Positions 35,378 to 49,200 of a DNA stretch of 64,000 nucleotides are shown here, in pieces. The position numbers and the translations under genes are program-made. This DNA comes from Daucus carota subsp. sativus (Eukaryota > Streptophyta > Magnoliopsida > Apiales > Apiaceae). Where the stretch lies: the NCBI RefSeq assembly GCF_001625215.2, contig NC_030383.2, forward strand, positions 45,938,380 through 46,002,379, given 5' to 3'. The notes under the pieces were generated by a model. It had not been told where the DNA came from, ran no database searches, and worked only from the letters and a program-made list of their open reading frames with translations. Positions within the stretch are counted from its first letter, which is position 1. Each line of letters begins with the position of its first letter.

Positions 35378-35680
35378 CTCCCTCCGTCCCGGCCATTTCC
35401 TTACGTTTGGTTTGGGCACGGAGGTTAATAAATATGTATAAAGTAGTGGAAAAAAGAAAGAAAAGTGGATGAAGTGGTGGGACCCATTAATTTTTAAATT
35501 ATAAAAGAGAGATAGTGGAGTAAAAGTAGTGTGAAAAGGAAGGAAAAGTAGTGTGAAAAGGAAAGAAAAGTTGGGAAGTGGTGGGACCCATTGACTATTT
35601 TTGGTAAGTTTTGGAATGTAAAGAATTGGATGGGACATCCCAAAAAGGAAACTGTAAAGAATCTGTTGGGACGGAGGGAG
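35378..35680. mobile_element. Stowaway-like MITE
   Basis: A 303-bp element with near-perfect terminal inverted repeats CTCCCTCCGTCCC and GGGACGGAGGGAG, flanked by TA (35376-35377 and 35681-35682). A long minus-strand open frame inside it is fortuitous. Confidence 0.88.
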
Positions 35681-35682
35681 TA

Positions 35683-37092
35683 CCTTTAAAGCCGGAAGCA
35701 TTGCAAAGCCAGGATGCCAGAGTAAGTGCGGCAACATAACAGTGCTATATTCATTTGGGAGGGGGTTGGTACTTGGTACATATTTGAGAACCCATTCATC
35801 TAAAATTCTAAAGTATTAGAGGAAGACCCTAAATGAATGTTACGTTATATTTGAATAGTTGTTCCAATAGTTCCATGAACTCATCCAGATGGTATGATGT
35901 TACGTGCAACACTTGTTTCAACCCTTCAAGGGATTTCTTGCATACGACCAATATTGAAATTCGTGAAATATTAAATTCTGGTATGCGAATTGCCAATGTC
36001 ATGGCTCGTAAGTACTTTTCTGCTCAACTTGAATCCATAAGCAACCATACCACTTACCAGGGTGTGGTCATTTAATGAGGGTTTTGCAGGCAATCCTTGC
36101 CCAAGTCAAGGCTGCCAAGGTAAACTTTCGTTTGAATTGAACAGTACTAATGTGATGCTTTTTTTTTTTTGGTAGATCTGAATGTGCTGATCCGAACAAA
36201 AACTTGTGTGACAAAACATACTCTGATATTGCTTTTTCTCTTCATCCTCTGATTCACTAAACTCTTTGTATCTTCTCATCTTCGTTATTGGTTTGCCAAC
36301 TTTGCTCGTCCTGGACTTCTCTGTTTTCAATCTATGACCCTTTTTTCATGTCAATGATCATGATGGAGAACTTTCAGATTGTGTTTGGAATGTCATAAGA
36401 AATTACGGGATTGTAGTCCCAGTTACTCAAAATTTATTTATTTATTGCTGATTTTTTTACTTTTATGGCCTACGGACACCTCTGACAAATGCACAACGTT
36501 AAGTGACGAGATGTTGTAGATTCGATTCTTACTGCGATGAAAATGTTTGGATATAAGTTTTCCCTACCGAAAATCCATCATACCAGAATACAGGAACGTA
36601 CGTGAAGACATATGATACAATTTGTTTCCTTTTTTCTTCCAGAATTCTTTTCTGATGTTACCCTCTGAATCTGAGGCCCTTCGACGTTTTCTACATTTTC
36701 TTTCGACAACCAAACTCTGTTAAGAGTGTGTTTACTGTTTAGTCTCTCCAGTATTTCAGGACAACATCTTGTCTATACATTTGCAAGTCATTTTCAGTTA
36801 TACTTCTTCCCACCCGAAACCAAGTTAAGCAGGTTTTAACTTTCAAGTGCATTAGTTCTATGTATTTTTATATTTATAAATAAGATTCAACTATATCTGC
36901 TTCCTTGAAATTTATTTAAGTTTGGAAGCTAAACCCAATTTCAAAAAGGAAATGCTAAGAACACTAAAAATTGTCCAGTAATTTTTAGTGACCAATAAAA
37001 GCTGCGGAACTGGATACCTGGACCCATAATCCTAATTCTGACGATACAATATCTTTTGCGGCCTCTATTTGTGTCTAGCTTCCTCCGGCAAC
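35683..37092. other. Intergenic DNA downstream of cytochrome b561
   Basis: Two frames could be coding but are not recognised: plus 35833-36075 (80 codons, Asn/Ser-rich start) and minus 36106-36330 (74 codons, charged, with SESEDEEKK). Neither shows family motifs; they overlap no clear splice structure. Confidence 0.4.
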
Positions 37093-39284
37093 CTATTCTG
37101 TGGACCCTCTAAGAATTTCTCCTTTGCTATTTCCGGGAGAAACAACAGCAAGGATAACAAAACCACCCAAAGCAATCAACAAAACACCCAATGAGTTCAC
37201 TAGTAATGCCTCTGAAGAGTAGCGTGACATGATATTGTTGGTCTGAAGGAATGTTGCTTTCTCTAGTATCCCAGTAGCACAAGTAGCAACAGCAAGTGCA
37301 TAGATGTAAACCCCGAAGAATACATGCCAAGGAAGCAGGGAGGATCTGCTATTTCTTGAACCACCTGGGTACCAGAAGGTTGCAAATCCAGCTGCCCACT
37401 GAGCAAAAGAAGATATGTGCATCATATCAGATAATATAAAGTATAGGAATGTCCCTATATTGCAGACTGCAGAGCGGAAGAGGATGAATAGAAGAACAAA
37501 TGAGAATTTTTAGGAATTAGGAAAAGACCTGGATGCTAAACAGTAAAAGACACGCTAAGCCCAACCATGAGTGCAAGCTGTAAAAGTTATCAATACCCTT
37601 ATCATTGTGGAACTTTATAGCAGCCCATACACCAATCAAGCTCAAAAAGAAAGCTAGAAATTGTAATGTAAGATGAACTGATTTCTTAAAACTTTTTGTT
37701 CCTGAAACCGTCTTGTATGCTAGCATGGCTGCATTTAGGTTGAGAAGTAAAAGTTATTAACAAGAGCATCACCCAAAAGATTATAACCCTGATAATACCA
37801 AGTAGAAATGAAATAGATATGGTGGTTGGAAATGCCTAAAAAGAGCACAATGAAGTGCAATCTACAAATAAAGCTTACTACACACCTACTTATAAACATG
37901 TGCGGTGATCCTATTAACAAACTTACCATTCTGCCGCAAAAGGTTAGTAGAGGAAGCTAGACCGCATGCAAAAATACAACTTTACAAGGTCATATCATGT
38001 GATACAGCAACAATATTCGCTTCTAACTAAGTTCAAAACAACAGGTACTACATTCAAAAATTGAGAAGCCTGAAGTATGAGCAAAATATCAGATTGTACA
38101 GAAGACAAGAATTTGTATGCTCAATGTTGCTACTAATTTAAACATCTCACACAAAGTGTCATCCTCAATTCTATAATTTATAACCAATGTTGCCAAGCTG
38201 AGTGATTCAATGGTTTACAGCATATGGTGGTTTAGGGGAAAAAACATTTCCAAATCAGCACACTCAATTCATAACACACTAATATAAATACTTAATAACA
38301 ATGTATATTAGCAAATAGGAAAGGATAATGTATCAACAGCACAATATACTATAATTAAGGTGCATATCAGACAGAACGTGATTTTGAATAGCTTGAATTT
38401 CACACATCAACTAGAGGAATGTTCTTTCATTAACAAACTTTCATATCAATGCTAAATGAGATGATAAATGCAGTAGTATAAGAGACCAAATGACCTTTCA
38501 CGGACTGTACTACATTTGCCAACAAGATTCTCTCAGCAATTAAGATCTGGTCAGAAATAAGCAAAGCATATGTGTAGGTTCAATTTCTTGGCAAAGCCAC
38601 TAAAGGTATCATCAACAAATCTCATAAACATCTTATAATCACTAACAGGAAGTAAACCGAGTAACAAAAACTATTTAATGTCATATATACAGATAAATAT
38701 GATATTAAATGTTATAACAAGATTAGATACTCTCCGCATCAACAGAATATTGTATAAGCATCGAAAATTGATAAACGAACGAAATGGAAAAAGGGTTTTA
38801 AGATATAATACCTTCACCGTTTAAGAGTACGAGACTAATCACCATTAGAACAGGATGGACCTGCATAAACATTAACATTCAGCTTGAGTTCCACTGCATA
38901 ATTATTATAAAAGATAAAATTAAGCTCCACCAAAGTAAATTGAATTGCAAAGACTTCACATACAGAGTGCATTACTAGACAAGTTGATAAATTTCTAATC
39001 GTTGATAATGAATCTACTCAATAACTATAAACCAGCAGTATAAATTGAGAGTGCAGGGAGAGAGGGGGGGGGGGGGGGGGGGGGGGGGAGAGGGAGAGAG
39101 AGAGGGGGGGAGGGAGGCAGAGAGAGAGAGAGAGAGTTACATTAAAGATGAGATCTTTGTTATCGGAGACGAGAGCGAGGCCGCCTCTAAAGTGTAAAGT
39201 CCAGGTCAAAAGCAGCGCCGACACTGCTATTCCGACGAGTCTTATCACAGCTATGATCGGAAATTTCACCACCGGGGCCCCCAT
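37093..39284 (-). CDS. Cytochrome b561 (transmembrane ascorbate ferrireductase family)
   Basis: Four exons on the minus strand, 39284-39141, 38860-38812, 37728-37529 and 37398-37093, all with GT-AG introns, encode 232 residues, the usual length. Start is ATG at 39284-39282 (MGAPVVKFPII). The family core is complete: HPVLMVI with NGEAMLAYK, then SVHLTLQF, NFYSLHSWLG and PWHVFFGVYIY. His50, His83, His117 and His156 are the four expected ligands of the two b hemes. Five or six hydrophobic helices are apparent. Such proteins move electrons from cytosolic ascorbate across a membrane (tonoplast or plasma membrane) to monodehydroascorbate or ferric chelates; location and isoform cannot be read from sequence. 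Intron 1 carries a poly-G/GA tract beginning five bases past the exon 1 donor. A hairpin MITE sits about 170 bp upstream of the start. Confidence 0.93.
39064..39136. repeat. G25 run and GA-rich tract in b561 intron 1
   Basis: Twenty-five consecutive G at 39064-39088 are followed by a purine-only GA/GGGAG tract up to 39136. On the transcribed (minus) strand it is CT repeats then poly-C. It lies within intron 1, close to the 5' splice site. The plus strand has strong G-quadruplex potential. Confidence 0.92.
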
Positions 39285-39453
39285 TTTTGACTTTAACAGA
39301 TTATCTCACCGGCTCAACGCCTTTGATGACTAGAAATTTATTAAAACAACTGTACAAAATACTCTGTATACTGCAGAATGATATCGCCGTTGCCGTGTCT
39401 CGATCCCAAATTATTTCTCCTGAAAGGCTAAAACGGATGAATATTATTTTATC

Positions 39454-40003
39454 GGGTTAATTATCAAATTTGTCGTTGAAGTGGGCTTAATGTATCAAGT
39501 TGGTCACTGAACTCAAAACGGTATAAAAACGGTATCAAGATGATCACTAAAGTCACCATAAATATCAAACAAGTACTTTGAAATATGAGTTCAAGTATTA
39601 AAATATTATTTATTATTTATAAAGTTTTACATATTTTTTTTAAATGTTACCACAACCAACTAAAAGGTTATGACTTCTAGTATTTAAAATAATATATTTA
39701 TATTTTATTAAGTTTATTTATTATTTATATTTATTATATAGTTATTTTCTTTGTTTTAATTAAAAATAAATAATAAATAAACTCGATAAAATCTAAATAT
39801 ATTATCATAAATATTAGAAGTCGTAACCTTTTATTTGTTTTGTTAACATTCAAAAATAATGTGTAAAACTTTATAAATAATATTTTTACCGCTTGAACTT
39901 ATATTTCAAGGTACTTGTTTGATATTTATGACCACTTCAGTGACTATCTTGATCTGTTTTGAGTCATTAAGCCCACTTCAGTGACTAACTAGATAATTAA
40001 CTC
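39454..40003. mobile_element. Long-hairpin MITE (Mutator-type candidate), 550 bp
   Basis: Almost the whole element is one inverted repeat. GAAGTGGGCTTAATG on the left pairs with CATTAAGCCCACTTC on the right, and similarity continues nearly to the centre (about 39735). Ends are GGGTTAATTATC and (reverse-complemented) GAGTTAATTATC. TTATTTTATC flanks both sides (39444-39453 and 40004-40013), a 10-bp target duplication of Mutator type. No coding capacity. It lies in the upstream region of the b561 gene. Confidence 0.85.
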
Positions 40004-40013
40004 TTATTTTATC

Positions 40014-40549
40014 TGGTTTTTATTTTTTCCCGAAAAATATAAATATGTTTATCATACATAATCGAACTCTGAGTTAAAATTTTGCTTTGGATTTTGTGTT
40101 CCGTGTTTAATTAACAAATCAAATTCTTTTAACTAAAAAAGGTCATTATTACATCCTTTGTCATTCTTATTTCTTTACGATTTTTTTAATGCTCGACATG
40201 CATTTTAAAACTATTATAAAACATAATTCTGTAACTTATTTTTGAATTTTCTTTTTTATGTATAATTTCAATTATCAAATTTTTATTCAAAAAAAATTAA
40301 AAAATAAGTTACAAAATTATGTTTTCTGGAGCATTAGAATGTGTGAGAAACTCTGTCCCCCTAATTATATTTCATGGGTCGTAGTTCCTGCCACACGACC
40401 GCAGGGATGCGTCATCGTTGAATAATATCCAACAGTCAAGATTATAATAAAATTTTACCATGTCCAGTATTATTTAACCACTGGACAAAGAAAATGAACT
40501 GGACGGAGAAAATGACCTCGTCCAACGAATAAAAAGTGTTGGACAAGTC
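40014..40549. other. Intergenic DNA with a dispersed repeat
   Basis: No gene. The segment around 40518-40540 (GTCCAACGAATAAAAAGTGTT) closely resembles 1014-1034 (GTCCAACGATTAAAAAGTGTT), and both neighbourhoods carry CTGGAC/GTCCAG words, so a decayed dispersed repeat family is present. Confidence 0.45.
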
Positions 40550-40554
40550 CCCGT

Positions 40555-43500
40555 TGTGACCACCCGGATTTTCAAAAATTATTTTATTATTTTACTTGTG
40601 ATTTTTCAGAAAATGAGGAATAAAATTCAATATTTTATTCCAGTTTGATAATTCTCAAAAGTATATGTTTGAATTATTTTTTTTTTCGGTTCATCAGGGT
40701 ATCGAGATTTTGTTGTCTGGTTGGAATTGAATACCATGTTATATACATGAATTACTTGTTCTCTGATTTACTGTATTATCTTGATGTGATTATGCTTGTG
40801 TGTATATTTGTTACTAACTGTTGTGTTGTTTTATAAATATTTATGATTTCCTTAAAAATGGATTATAATAAAATGAATTTCTAAAAATACAAAAATGATT
40901 TGAAAAATTCTTTCAATTACTTGAAAATTATAATGAATATTTTTAGGAGTTTTTAAAATATTAAATATATTATTTTTGTAAAAGTTTGATGTTTAAATAT
41001 TTTCTGAACGCAATTAATTTCTAAATTGCGTATAAATTTCATAAGTACTCGATAAATCTCAAAACTTTTATTTCATTGGTCTTATAACATTCCGGGATTT
41101 ATAAAAATATTTCGGTAGCTGTCGGAAGAAATTTTACTGCAAGTTTTTCCCTGAATTAGTTGATATCGGGTATTTAGGATTGAATATCAGATTAAAAGGA
41201 GGTGTGACATGTGTCCCAATATTCCACCGCCTATACTCCCTTTCTTCTTTCCTTTTCTATATTTCATCACTTTTAAAACATCAAGTCTCAGTCTCTCGCA
41301 TCTCTCGTTGTTGAGCCTCAACTAGTGTTCTCTTCCTCCTCTCTGCCTTTTCAATCTTGCAACCGTGTGATTAATTAGGAGAGAGTGAAATTAGGGTTTG
41401 GGATTTTTCAACCAATCAAAGGTAATCATCTCTCGTTTCGATTAATTGCGATTCTTAAACTTGATTATATGCATAAGTGTGTGTATACTTGTGTATGTAT
41501 GTATCTGTGTGGCTGTTCGCTTTAACTGGAGATGATGACAACATTGTTGGTGGTTTGGTGGTGGAGCTGTGGTGTTGATGTGGTGGTGTATATATAGCTG
41601 TGTACATGTTCTTAGAATGGGTTTTGTGTAATTTGAGATGTGGTATTAGAATTGAGTCAATTGTTGTCAAGCTTCGCAGCGGTAATGTCCTGTTTTGTAG
41701 CTTTGTTCTAGGACTGTTAAGTTCGATTACTATGCTTAATTTTCCTGCGATTATATGCTCCTTGAAGTCTAGATTAAGTGCGAAAAAGAATTTCAAAGTT
41801 TCGTTAAATGAGCTAAAAGTTATGAATGAATTAGTGACTCTTTGTCTAGATGAGAAAATTCTGCTATGTGACATATGTGTGCATTGCCCTGTTTTGACAT
41901 GTGTACTCCAAACTGACATAAGATTAATTGGTAAATTGATTAACTTATAATGATGTTTCTTAAGGTATAAAATCAGTACCAAGAGGAATTAGGTTGATTG
42001 GATTAATAAGATTAAAGTTATGTTAGATTTTTTTTAAGAGATATACTACATGATTAGATGCTGAGTAATATGTTATGATTTTGAAGTGTCTTGTATGCAA
42101 AGTCTGTATAACATAGAATAGAATTAAAATACCAAACCTCTGAGACTATATGCTATGTGGAATCAAGGATCTATGCCAAGTGGAATTAATCAATTTGGAT
42201 TAGTACATATTAAGATAAGAATTTTTATGTATCCGGTGTTATTAGAGCCCTGCTGTGATGCTTTCTCTGCACCATGTTGAACTTTCAAAATTTATACTAA
42301 ATTAATTATGTGTTGGAACTTGTTTGTTTGACCTCTGTAACTTGGCTATGTGAGTTCTCTATGATTTCTATTCTTTGAGTTTCTTGATTTGGTGCTTGCT
42401 TCTATTTTATGAAAATTGATCAAGTCAAGTATGTCAAAACCATACTACACTGTCCTGTTTTGCTAAATGATGCATTATGTACTAACTATAACTGATTAAA
42501 TGGCGAGTCTTTTTGTGTTGATCAGATAATTTCAAGTATGACGTCTCCTGTTTGTATTGTCTTGGAAAATTATGTAATCTAGTGTTCTATAAGTTAGCAA
42601 AATTGAGAGGGTTGTTGCTGATTTGTATTAAGAAGTCAACTTAATTAATGATTTCCTGTTTTATTACTTGATCACTTTTTGCATACTATATATGGTTAGA
42701 AAGATCTTGGAATGCTCTATCTTTTTTGTTTGATGTGTATGTATAAATGAGATTTCCAAACGTTATTAAAATGCAAATCTCTTGGTGACTGTCCGGCAGT
42801 TTATGTGCTTTATGATTTGTCGAGTTAGAATTATATGTATTGTTCTAGGACTTGCATCCAAACTTAAAGTTGAATCATTGTTTGACTGAGATACGTGAAT
42901 TGTTGATGTGTGATGGTGTTTTAATTGATATTGGTTCAGTACTTGTTGGATTATTGAGTTGTAATTGAGTTTAGTTTATTATTAGTTAGCAGATGTTGAG
43001 TTATTGGGTTAGAAACTTGTTTGATTGGTTGTTGGTTTTAAATTAAAACAGGTTAATAGTCCGATAAACAGAGGAGATGCTGCCGAATTTTTGTTAGAGA
43101 TTAAGGGTGTTTATTTATTAATAAATATTTGATGGTTAATAGTATTATATTCTATGTAGACTGGAATGTGTATCGATTGTTTATTGACTATGTGGTTATG
43201 TGCCGACTGATCCAATGTGTATATATTGGTATGTGAATATCTGTATATATTCATGTTTGCTATATACGGGTATCCGAAGGGTAGATGTTCACGGTTCGTA
43301 TAATATTTGGAATTAGCTAGTCCTTCTAATACGATGACTGAGATATTATCCTACTATCGTGTAGAATAGATCAAGACGTGTATATCGAGAAGGTTCAGAA
43401 TTATTCTGATGGTGTTTCAAGTTGAAGCAAGAATAATCTGAAAAGACAAGCGGAGAAAGAGTATAGTCAGAAGCTACTTAGAAAAACACGATTGTGCGGT

Positions 43501-44798
43501 ATAGTGCTATTAGAATGGTGGCTAAACATCGGAGTTAAGGCAAGTATTTCTACCCTTAGTTAAGAGTAAGCGATTTTTATCTTCTTCTTGACCCTGACCT
43601 CTCTTTCATGACATGATTCATTTTTATCGTGACATCATTCTTGTGAATCATGTTTAGTAATTGAATACCTGCAGTTGAATTGATAATACCTTTGACTCAC
43701 TATTTAAACTTTGATTTTGATAAAAGATTTTCAAACTACTAAAAGTAGTAACTATTTTGATTTGCTACAAAATAAATTTGTTTAACAAGAAAAGCCACTT
43801 GAATTCTTGAATTTACCAAATCATGTTAAAGCTGTAGCTTTTAAATTTAATATATTGGGTAGTTTTGCGTAAGAGGCTCAGACATCGGCCCAGCGTGAAA
43901 GGTGGCTCCTTCAGCCCGGATTACCGGAATTCGTAATATTTGTCGACCTTGCTGAATAAGCTTGGTTTATGGACTATAGCATGACTGATCATCTGTTATA
44001 GCCAGGTGTCTTATTTAAACCCAATTAAATATTGATTAGTTTCAAAGGAGATTATCTTATGTTCAAAAGATAATGGAAGTTATTTTTATTTCTACAGCTT
44101 TAAATTCATATATTGATGCAGAACTGTTTTATCATTGTTTACCATTTTACTCTTTTATACTGAACTGTTGGTTTACAACATCATGTTTAATCCAGAGTTT
44201 ACTTTCACTTCAACATTCTGATTCACTTAAATATATATATCTTGTTGCTTCCACCTATCATATTCTTGCTGAGCATTATTGCTCATTCTTGCTATTCCTT
44301 CTAACCTTTTTCAGCTAGGGATAAAGATGATTCACTAAAGACTGCGCGTAAAGAGTAATGATAGGCAATGATTGCAAGTGGTTGAGTTCAGGAAAATTGT
44401 TAGGTAGGGTATCCGGGACGATGTGATTAAGACTAGATGCAGTTGGAGTTCTGCAATTCAATTCAGTTGGAAATGAGATTTGTTTATTTGGTTATCAGCT
44501 ACTCTTCTTATCGATGTTTAGCTGATAATGCAGTTTAATTTGTAATTAAATTTGATAGTTTTAGTTTCTGATTTCAATGCTGTAACCTGTATGCGATCCT
44601 GTTTTCAGGGGGTGAATTTGATTTTAATTTAAATCATTTTTTTAAAAATATCCAGGTTTTGAAATATTTGTATTTACTTTCTTTCAAAAATACAGGTTTT
44701 AAATTGTTTTTCTTTCAGTGACTAAAAAATACAGGTTTTAAATTACTTTTATTTACACGTGGCACCAGATCCAGACCCCCGGATCTGAGGGTGTCACA
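40555..44798 (+). repeat. 5' LTR of the giant-LTR element
   Basis: 4,244 bp, TGTGACC to TGTCACA. Mostly AT-rich without introns or family-assignable frames; the frames of 63-175 codons inside are repeated in both LTRs and show no protein features. Confidence 0.9.
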
Positions 44799-44800
44799 GT

Positions 44801-44812
44801 TGGTATCAGAGC
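44801..44812 (+). other. Primer binding site (initiator tRNA-Met)
   Basis: TGGTATCAGAGC, two bases after the 5' LTR; complementary to the 3' end of plant initiator tRNA-Met, the commonest plant PBS. Confidence 0.9.
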
Positions 44813-46195
44813 TACAGGTTATAAGTTATTGAAATTGGAATATAGTTTGCAATAATAGGTTTAATAAAAAGGATTACGTGGTGTAACCTCACATAGAGGT
44901 ATCGTAAGACTACTTGGGGATAGTCTTTTGGAGAAGAATAAAATGGAGCTAGATGATTAAGTTTAAGTGTTTATAGTTATAGACATCACAATTCCTAATT
45001 CTAGTTCTTCCAATCCTTAGTATATTGACCAATTCGGAGTTATATCATTCTAAGAGGGTCGAAGTTAGATCTATCAGCGGAACCTTCAAGTTAAAACTAG
45101 TTGAGGTCGGACCCGTAGACATTCTCACACAATCTAATATATCCTTTATAGTATCTGCCAAGTGTTGAGTATTACTTGGAGAGTCACCTTTAGATTCTTG
45201 TCAGAGATATATGGGATTGGTGAAAGAATATAGGTGTTACCAGGGCTGAGTTTAATACTTTGTATATAGTTAATAGTGAGCGTTAGAGCTACATAGAGTT
45301 CGTGTTAGATTGCTCGATCTAGTACTTATAAGTGAGTTAAGCCGTCAACGCTCTATGGTGATAATTTTATAAAGTTGGATAAGACTTCTGACCGACAACG
45401 ATATCAATGATGGGATCTTCAGAGGCTATTATGAGTCAACGATAATATATGCAAGTGATCACTAGAACGTCAGGAAGAATCATTAGAATCAGGACGAGTC
45501 ATCAAAGGAATCGATCAAGAAGACATCTGTGAGAATCCTGGCAATACCTTCCTTATTGTTAATTATATTGATTTCTTTCACCATCAATGATTTGTTCTGA
45601 CATCACTTTCATAAAGATATTCGACAAAGAGTATATTTTTACCTTTCACTTGAGATCTCGAATGATACTTGTGCTTACTGTCACACCTTTAGAATCTATT
45701 CAATCTTGGTAATTTCGAACCCTTTCATATTCTCTACTCTAACTGAGATGAACAACCCTACCTATAGGGGACACAAGGACTACCTGTCTGTGTGATAGGA
45801 GTTGGATGGGACGCCATCACTTGTGTGTGTTGTACATTACAAGAAGGTTAACTACCTTTAGTAGTGTCTTAAATTAGACACGCAACACCGAGTTCTATAG
45901 ACCATATTGATCTCTCAGTTATTCATTTATTTCAACACTTGCTCCAATATGTGAAATCTGTCATATCTTTTACCTTCAAGACTCTTATAATCTTCAGTAG
46001 TTGAAGGTATGTCAACTGAGTTCCCAAGATCAATTAAGCCTTTATAGTAGGAAGTACCATGAACAAAAACGGATGCTGGTGCGGGTATACGAAAATGATC
46101 AAGAGAATCTTATATTAGAAAGGAATAGTATTACAAATTACAGCGATCGTACGCTCTAGTTTTTTTTTCGCTGATTCCGAGGACGGAATCTTTTT

Positions 46196-46208
46196 AAGGG
46201 GGGTAGAT
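46196..46208 (+). other. Polypurine tract of the giant-LTR element
   Basis: AAGGGGGGTAGAT, preceded by a T run and directly abutting the 3' LTR. Confidence 0.85.
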
Positions 46209-49200
46209 TGTGACCACCCGGATTTTCAAAAATTATTTTATTATTTTACTTGTGATTTTTCAGAAAATGAGGAATAAAATTCAATATTTTATTCCAGTTT
46301 GATAATTCTCAAAAGTATATGTTTGAATTATTTTTTTTTTCGGTTCATCAGGGTATCGAGATTTTGTTGTCTGGTTGGAATTGAATACCATGTTATATAC
46401 ATGAATTACTTGTTCTCTGATTTACTGTATTATCTGGATGTGATTATGCTTGTGTGTATATTTGTTACTAACTGTTGTGTTGTTTTATAAATATTTATGA
46501 TTTCCTTAAAAATGGATTATAATAAAATGAATTTCTAAAAATACAAAAATGATTTGAAAAATTCTTTCAATTACTTGAAAATTATAATGAATATTTTTAG
46601 GAGTTTTTAAAATATTAAATATATTATTTTTGTAAAAGTTTGATGTTTAAATATTTTCTGAACGCAATTAATTTCTAAATTGCGTATAAATTTCATAAGT
46701 ACTCGATAAATCTCAAAACTTTTATTTCATTGGTCTTATAACATTCCGGGATTTATAAAAATATTTCGGTAGCTGTCGGAAGAAATTTTACTGCAAGTTT
46801 TTCCCTGAATTAGTTGATATCGGGTATTTAGGATTGAATATCAGATTAAAAGGAGGTGTGACATGTGTCCCAATATTCCACCGCCTATACTCCCTTTCTT
46901 CTTTCCTTTTCTATATTTCATCACTTTTAAAACATCAAGTCTCAGTCTCTCGCATCTCTCGTTGTTGAGCCTCAACTAGTGTTCTCTTCCTCCTCTCTGC
47001 CTTTTCAATCTTGCAACCGTGTGATTAATTAGGAGAGAGTGAAATTAGGGTTTGGGATTTTTCAACCAATCAAAGGTAATCATCTCTCGTTTCGATTAAT
47101 TGCGATTCTTAAACTTGATTATATGCATAAGTGTGTGTATACTTGTGTATGTATGTATCTGTGTGGCTGTTCGCTTTAACTGGAGATGATGACAACATTG
47201 TTGGTGGTTTGGTGGTGGAGCTGTGGTGTTGATGTGGTGGTGTATATATAGCTGTGTACATGTTCTTAGAATGGGTTTTGTGTAATTTGAGATGTGGTAT
47301 TAGAATTGAGTCAATTGTTGTCAAGCTTCGCAGCGGTAATGTCCTGTTTTGTAGCTTTGTTCTAGGACTGTTAAGTTCGATTACTATGCTTAATTTTCCT
47401 GCGATTATATGCTCCTTGAAGTCTAGATTAAGTGCGAAAAAGAATTTCAAAGTTTCGTTAAATGAGCTAAAAGTTATGAATGAATTAGTGACTCTTTGTC
47501 TAGATGAGAAAATTCTGCTATGTGACATATGTGTGCATTGCCCTGTTTTGACATGTGTACTCCAAACTGACATAAGATTAATTGGTAAATTGATTAACTT
47601 ATAATGATGTTTCTTAAGGTATAAAATCAGTACCAAGAGGAATTAGGTTGATTGGATTAATAAGATTAAAGTTATGTTAGATTTTTTTTAAGAGATATAC
47701 TACATGATTAGATGCTGAGTAATATGTTATGATTTTGAAGTGTCTTGTATGCAAAGTCTGTATAACATAGAATAGAATTAAAATACCAAACCTCTGAGAC
47801 TATATGCTATGTGGAATCAAGGATCTATGCCAAGTGGAATTAATCAATTTGGATTAGTACATATTAAGATAAGAATTTTTATGTATCCGGTGTTATTAGA
47901 GCCCTGCTGTGATGCTTTCTCTGCACCATGTTGAACTTTCAAAATTTATACTAAATTAATTATGTGTTGGAACTTGTTTGTTTGACCTCTGTAACTTGGC
48001 TATGTGAGTTCTCTATGATTTCTATTCTTTGAGTTTCTTGATTTGGTGCTTGCTTCTATTTTATGAAAATTGATCAAGTCAAGTATGTCAAAACCATACT
48101 ACACTGTCCTGTTTTGCTAAATGATGCATTATGTACTAACTATAACTGATTAAATGGCGAGTCTTTTTGTGTTGATCAGATAATTTCAAGTATGACGTCT
48201 CCTGTTTGTATTGTCTTGGAAAATTATGTAATCTAGTGTTCTATAAGTTAGCAAAATTGAGAGGGTTGTTGCTGATTTGTATTAAGAAGTCAACTTAATT
48301 AATGATTTCCTGTTTTATTACTTGATCACTTTTTGCATACTATATATGGTTAGAAAGATCTTGGAATGCTCTATCTTTTTTGTTTGATGTGTATGTATAA
48401 ATGAGATTTCCAAACGTTATTAAAATGCAAATCTCTTGGTGACTGTCCGGCAGTTTATGTGCTTTATGATTTGTCGAGTTAGAATTATATGTATTGTTCT
48501 AGGACTTGCATCCAAACTTAAAGTTGAATCATTGTTTGACTGAGATACGTGAATTGTTGATGTGTGATGGTGTTTTAATTGATATTGGTTCAGTACTTGT
48601 TGGATTATTGAGTTGTAATTGAGTTTAGTTTATTATTAGTTAGCAGATGTTGAGTTATTGGGTTAGAAACTTGTTTGATTGGTTGTTGGTTTTAAATTAA
48701 AACAGGTTAATAGTCCGATAAACAGAGGAGATGCTGCCGAATTTTTGTTAGAGATTAAGGGTGTTTATTTATTAATAAATATTTGATGGTTAATAGTATT
48801 ATATTCTATGTAGACTGGAATGTGTATCGATTGTTTATTGACTATGTGGTTATGTGCCGACTGATCCAATGTGTATATATTGGTATGTGAATATCTGTAT
48901 ATATTCATGTTTGCTATATACGGGTATCCGAAGGGTAGATGTTCACGGTTCGTATAATATTTGGAATTAGCTAGTCCTTCTAATACGATGACTGAGATAT
49001 TATCCTACTATCGTGTAGAATAGATCAAGACGTGTATATCGAGAAGGTTCAGAATTATTCTGATGGTGTTTCAAGTTGAAGCAAGAATAATCTGAAAAGA
49101 CAAGCGGAGAAAGAGTATAGTCAGAAGCTACTTAGAAAAACACGATTGTGCGGTATAGTGCTATTAGAATGGTGGCTAAACATAGGAGTTAAGGCAAGTA

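Larger units (their letters stand above)
44799..46208 (+). other. Internal region of the giant-LTR element
   Basis: 1,410 bp from PBS to PPT. No open frame long enough for gag or pol is present. What remains is presumably the leader after the PBS and the sequence before the PPT. Confidence 0.75.

Noticed and set aside
35375..35737. 120-codon minus-strand frame
   Set aside because: It is the interior of a Stowaway-like MITE with clear inverted repeats and a TA target duplication.
41455..41982. 175-codon minus-strand frame (also at 47109-47636)
   Set aside because: Lies wholly inside both LTRs of the giant-LTR element, is low in conserved features and overlaps another frame on the opposite strand; treated as chance.
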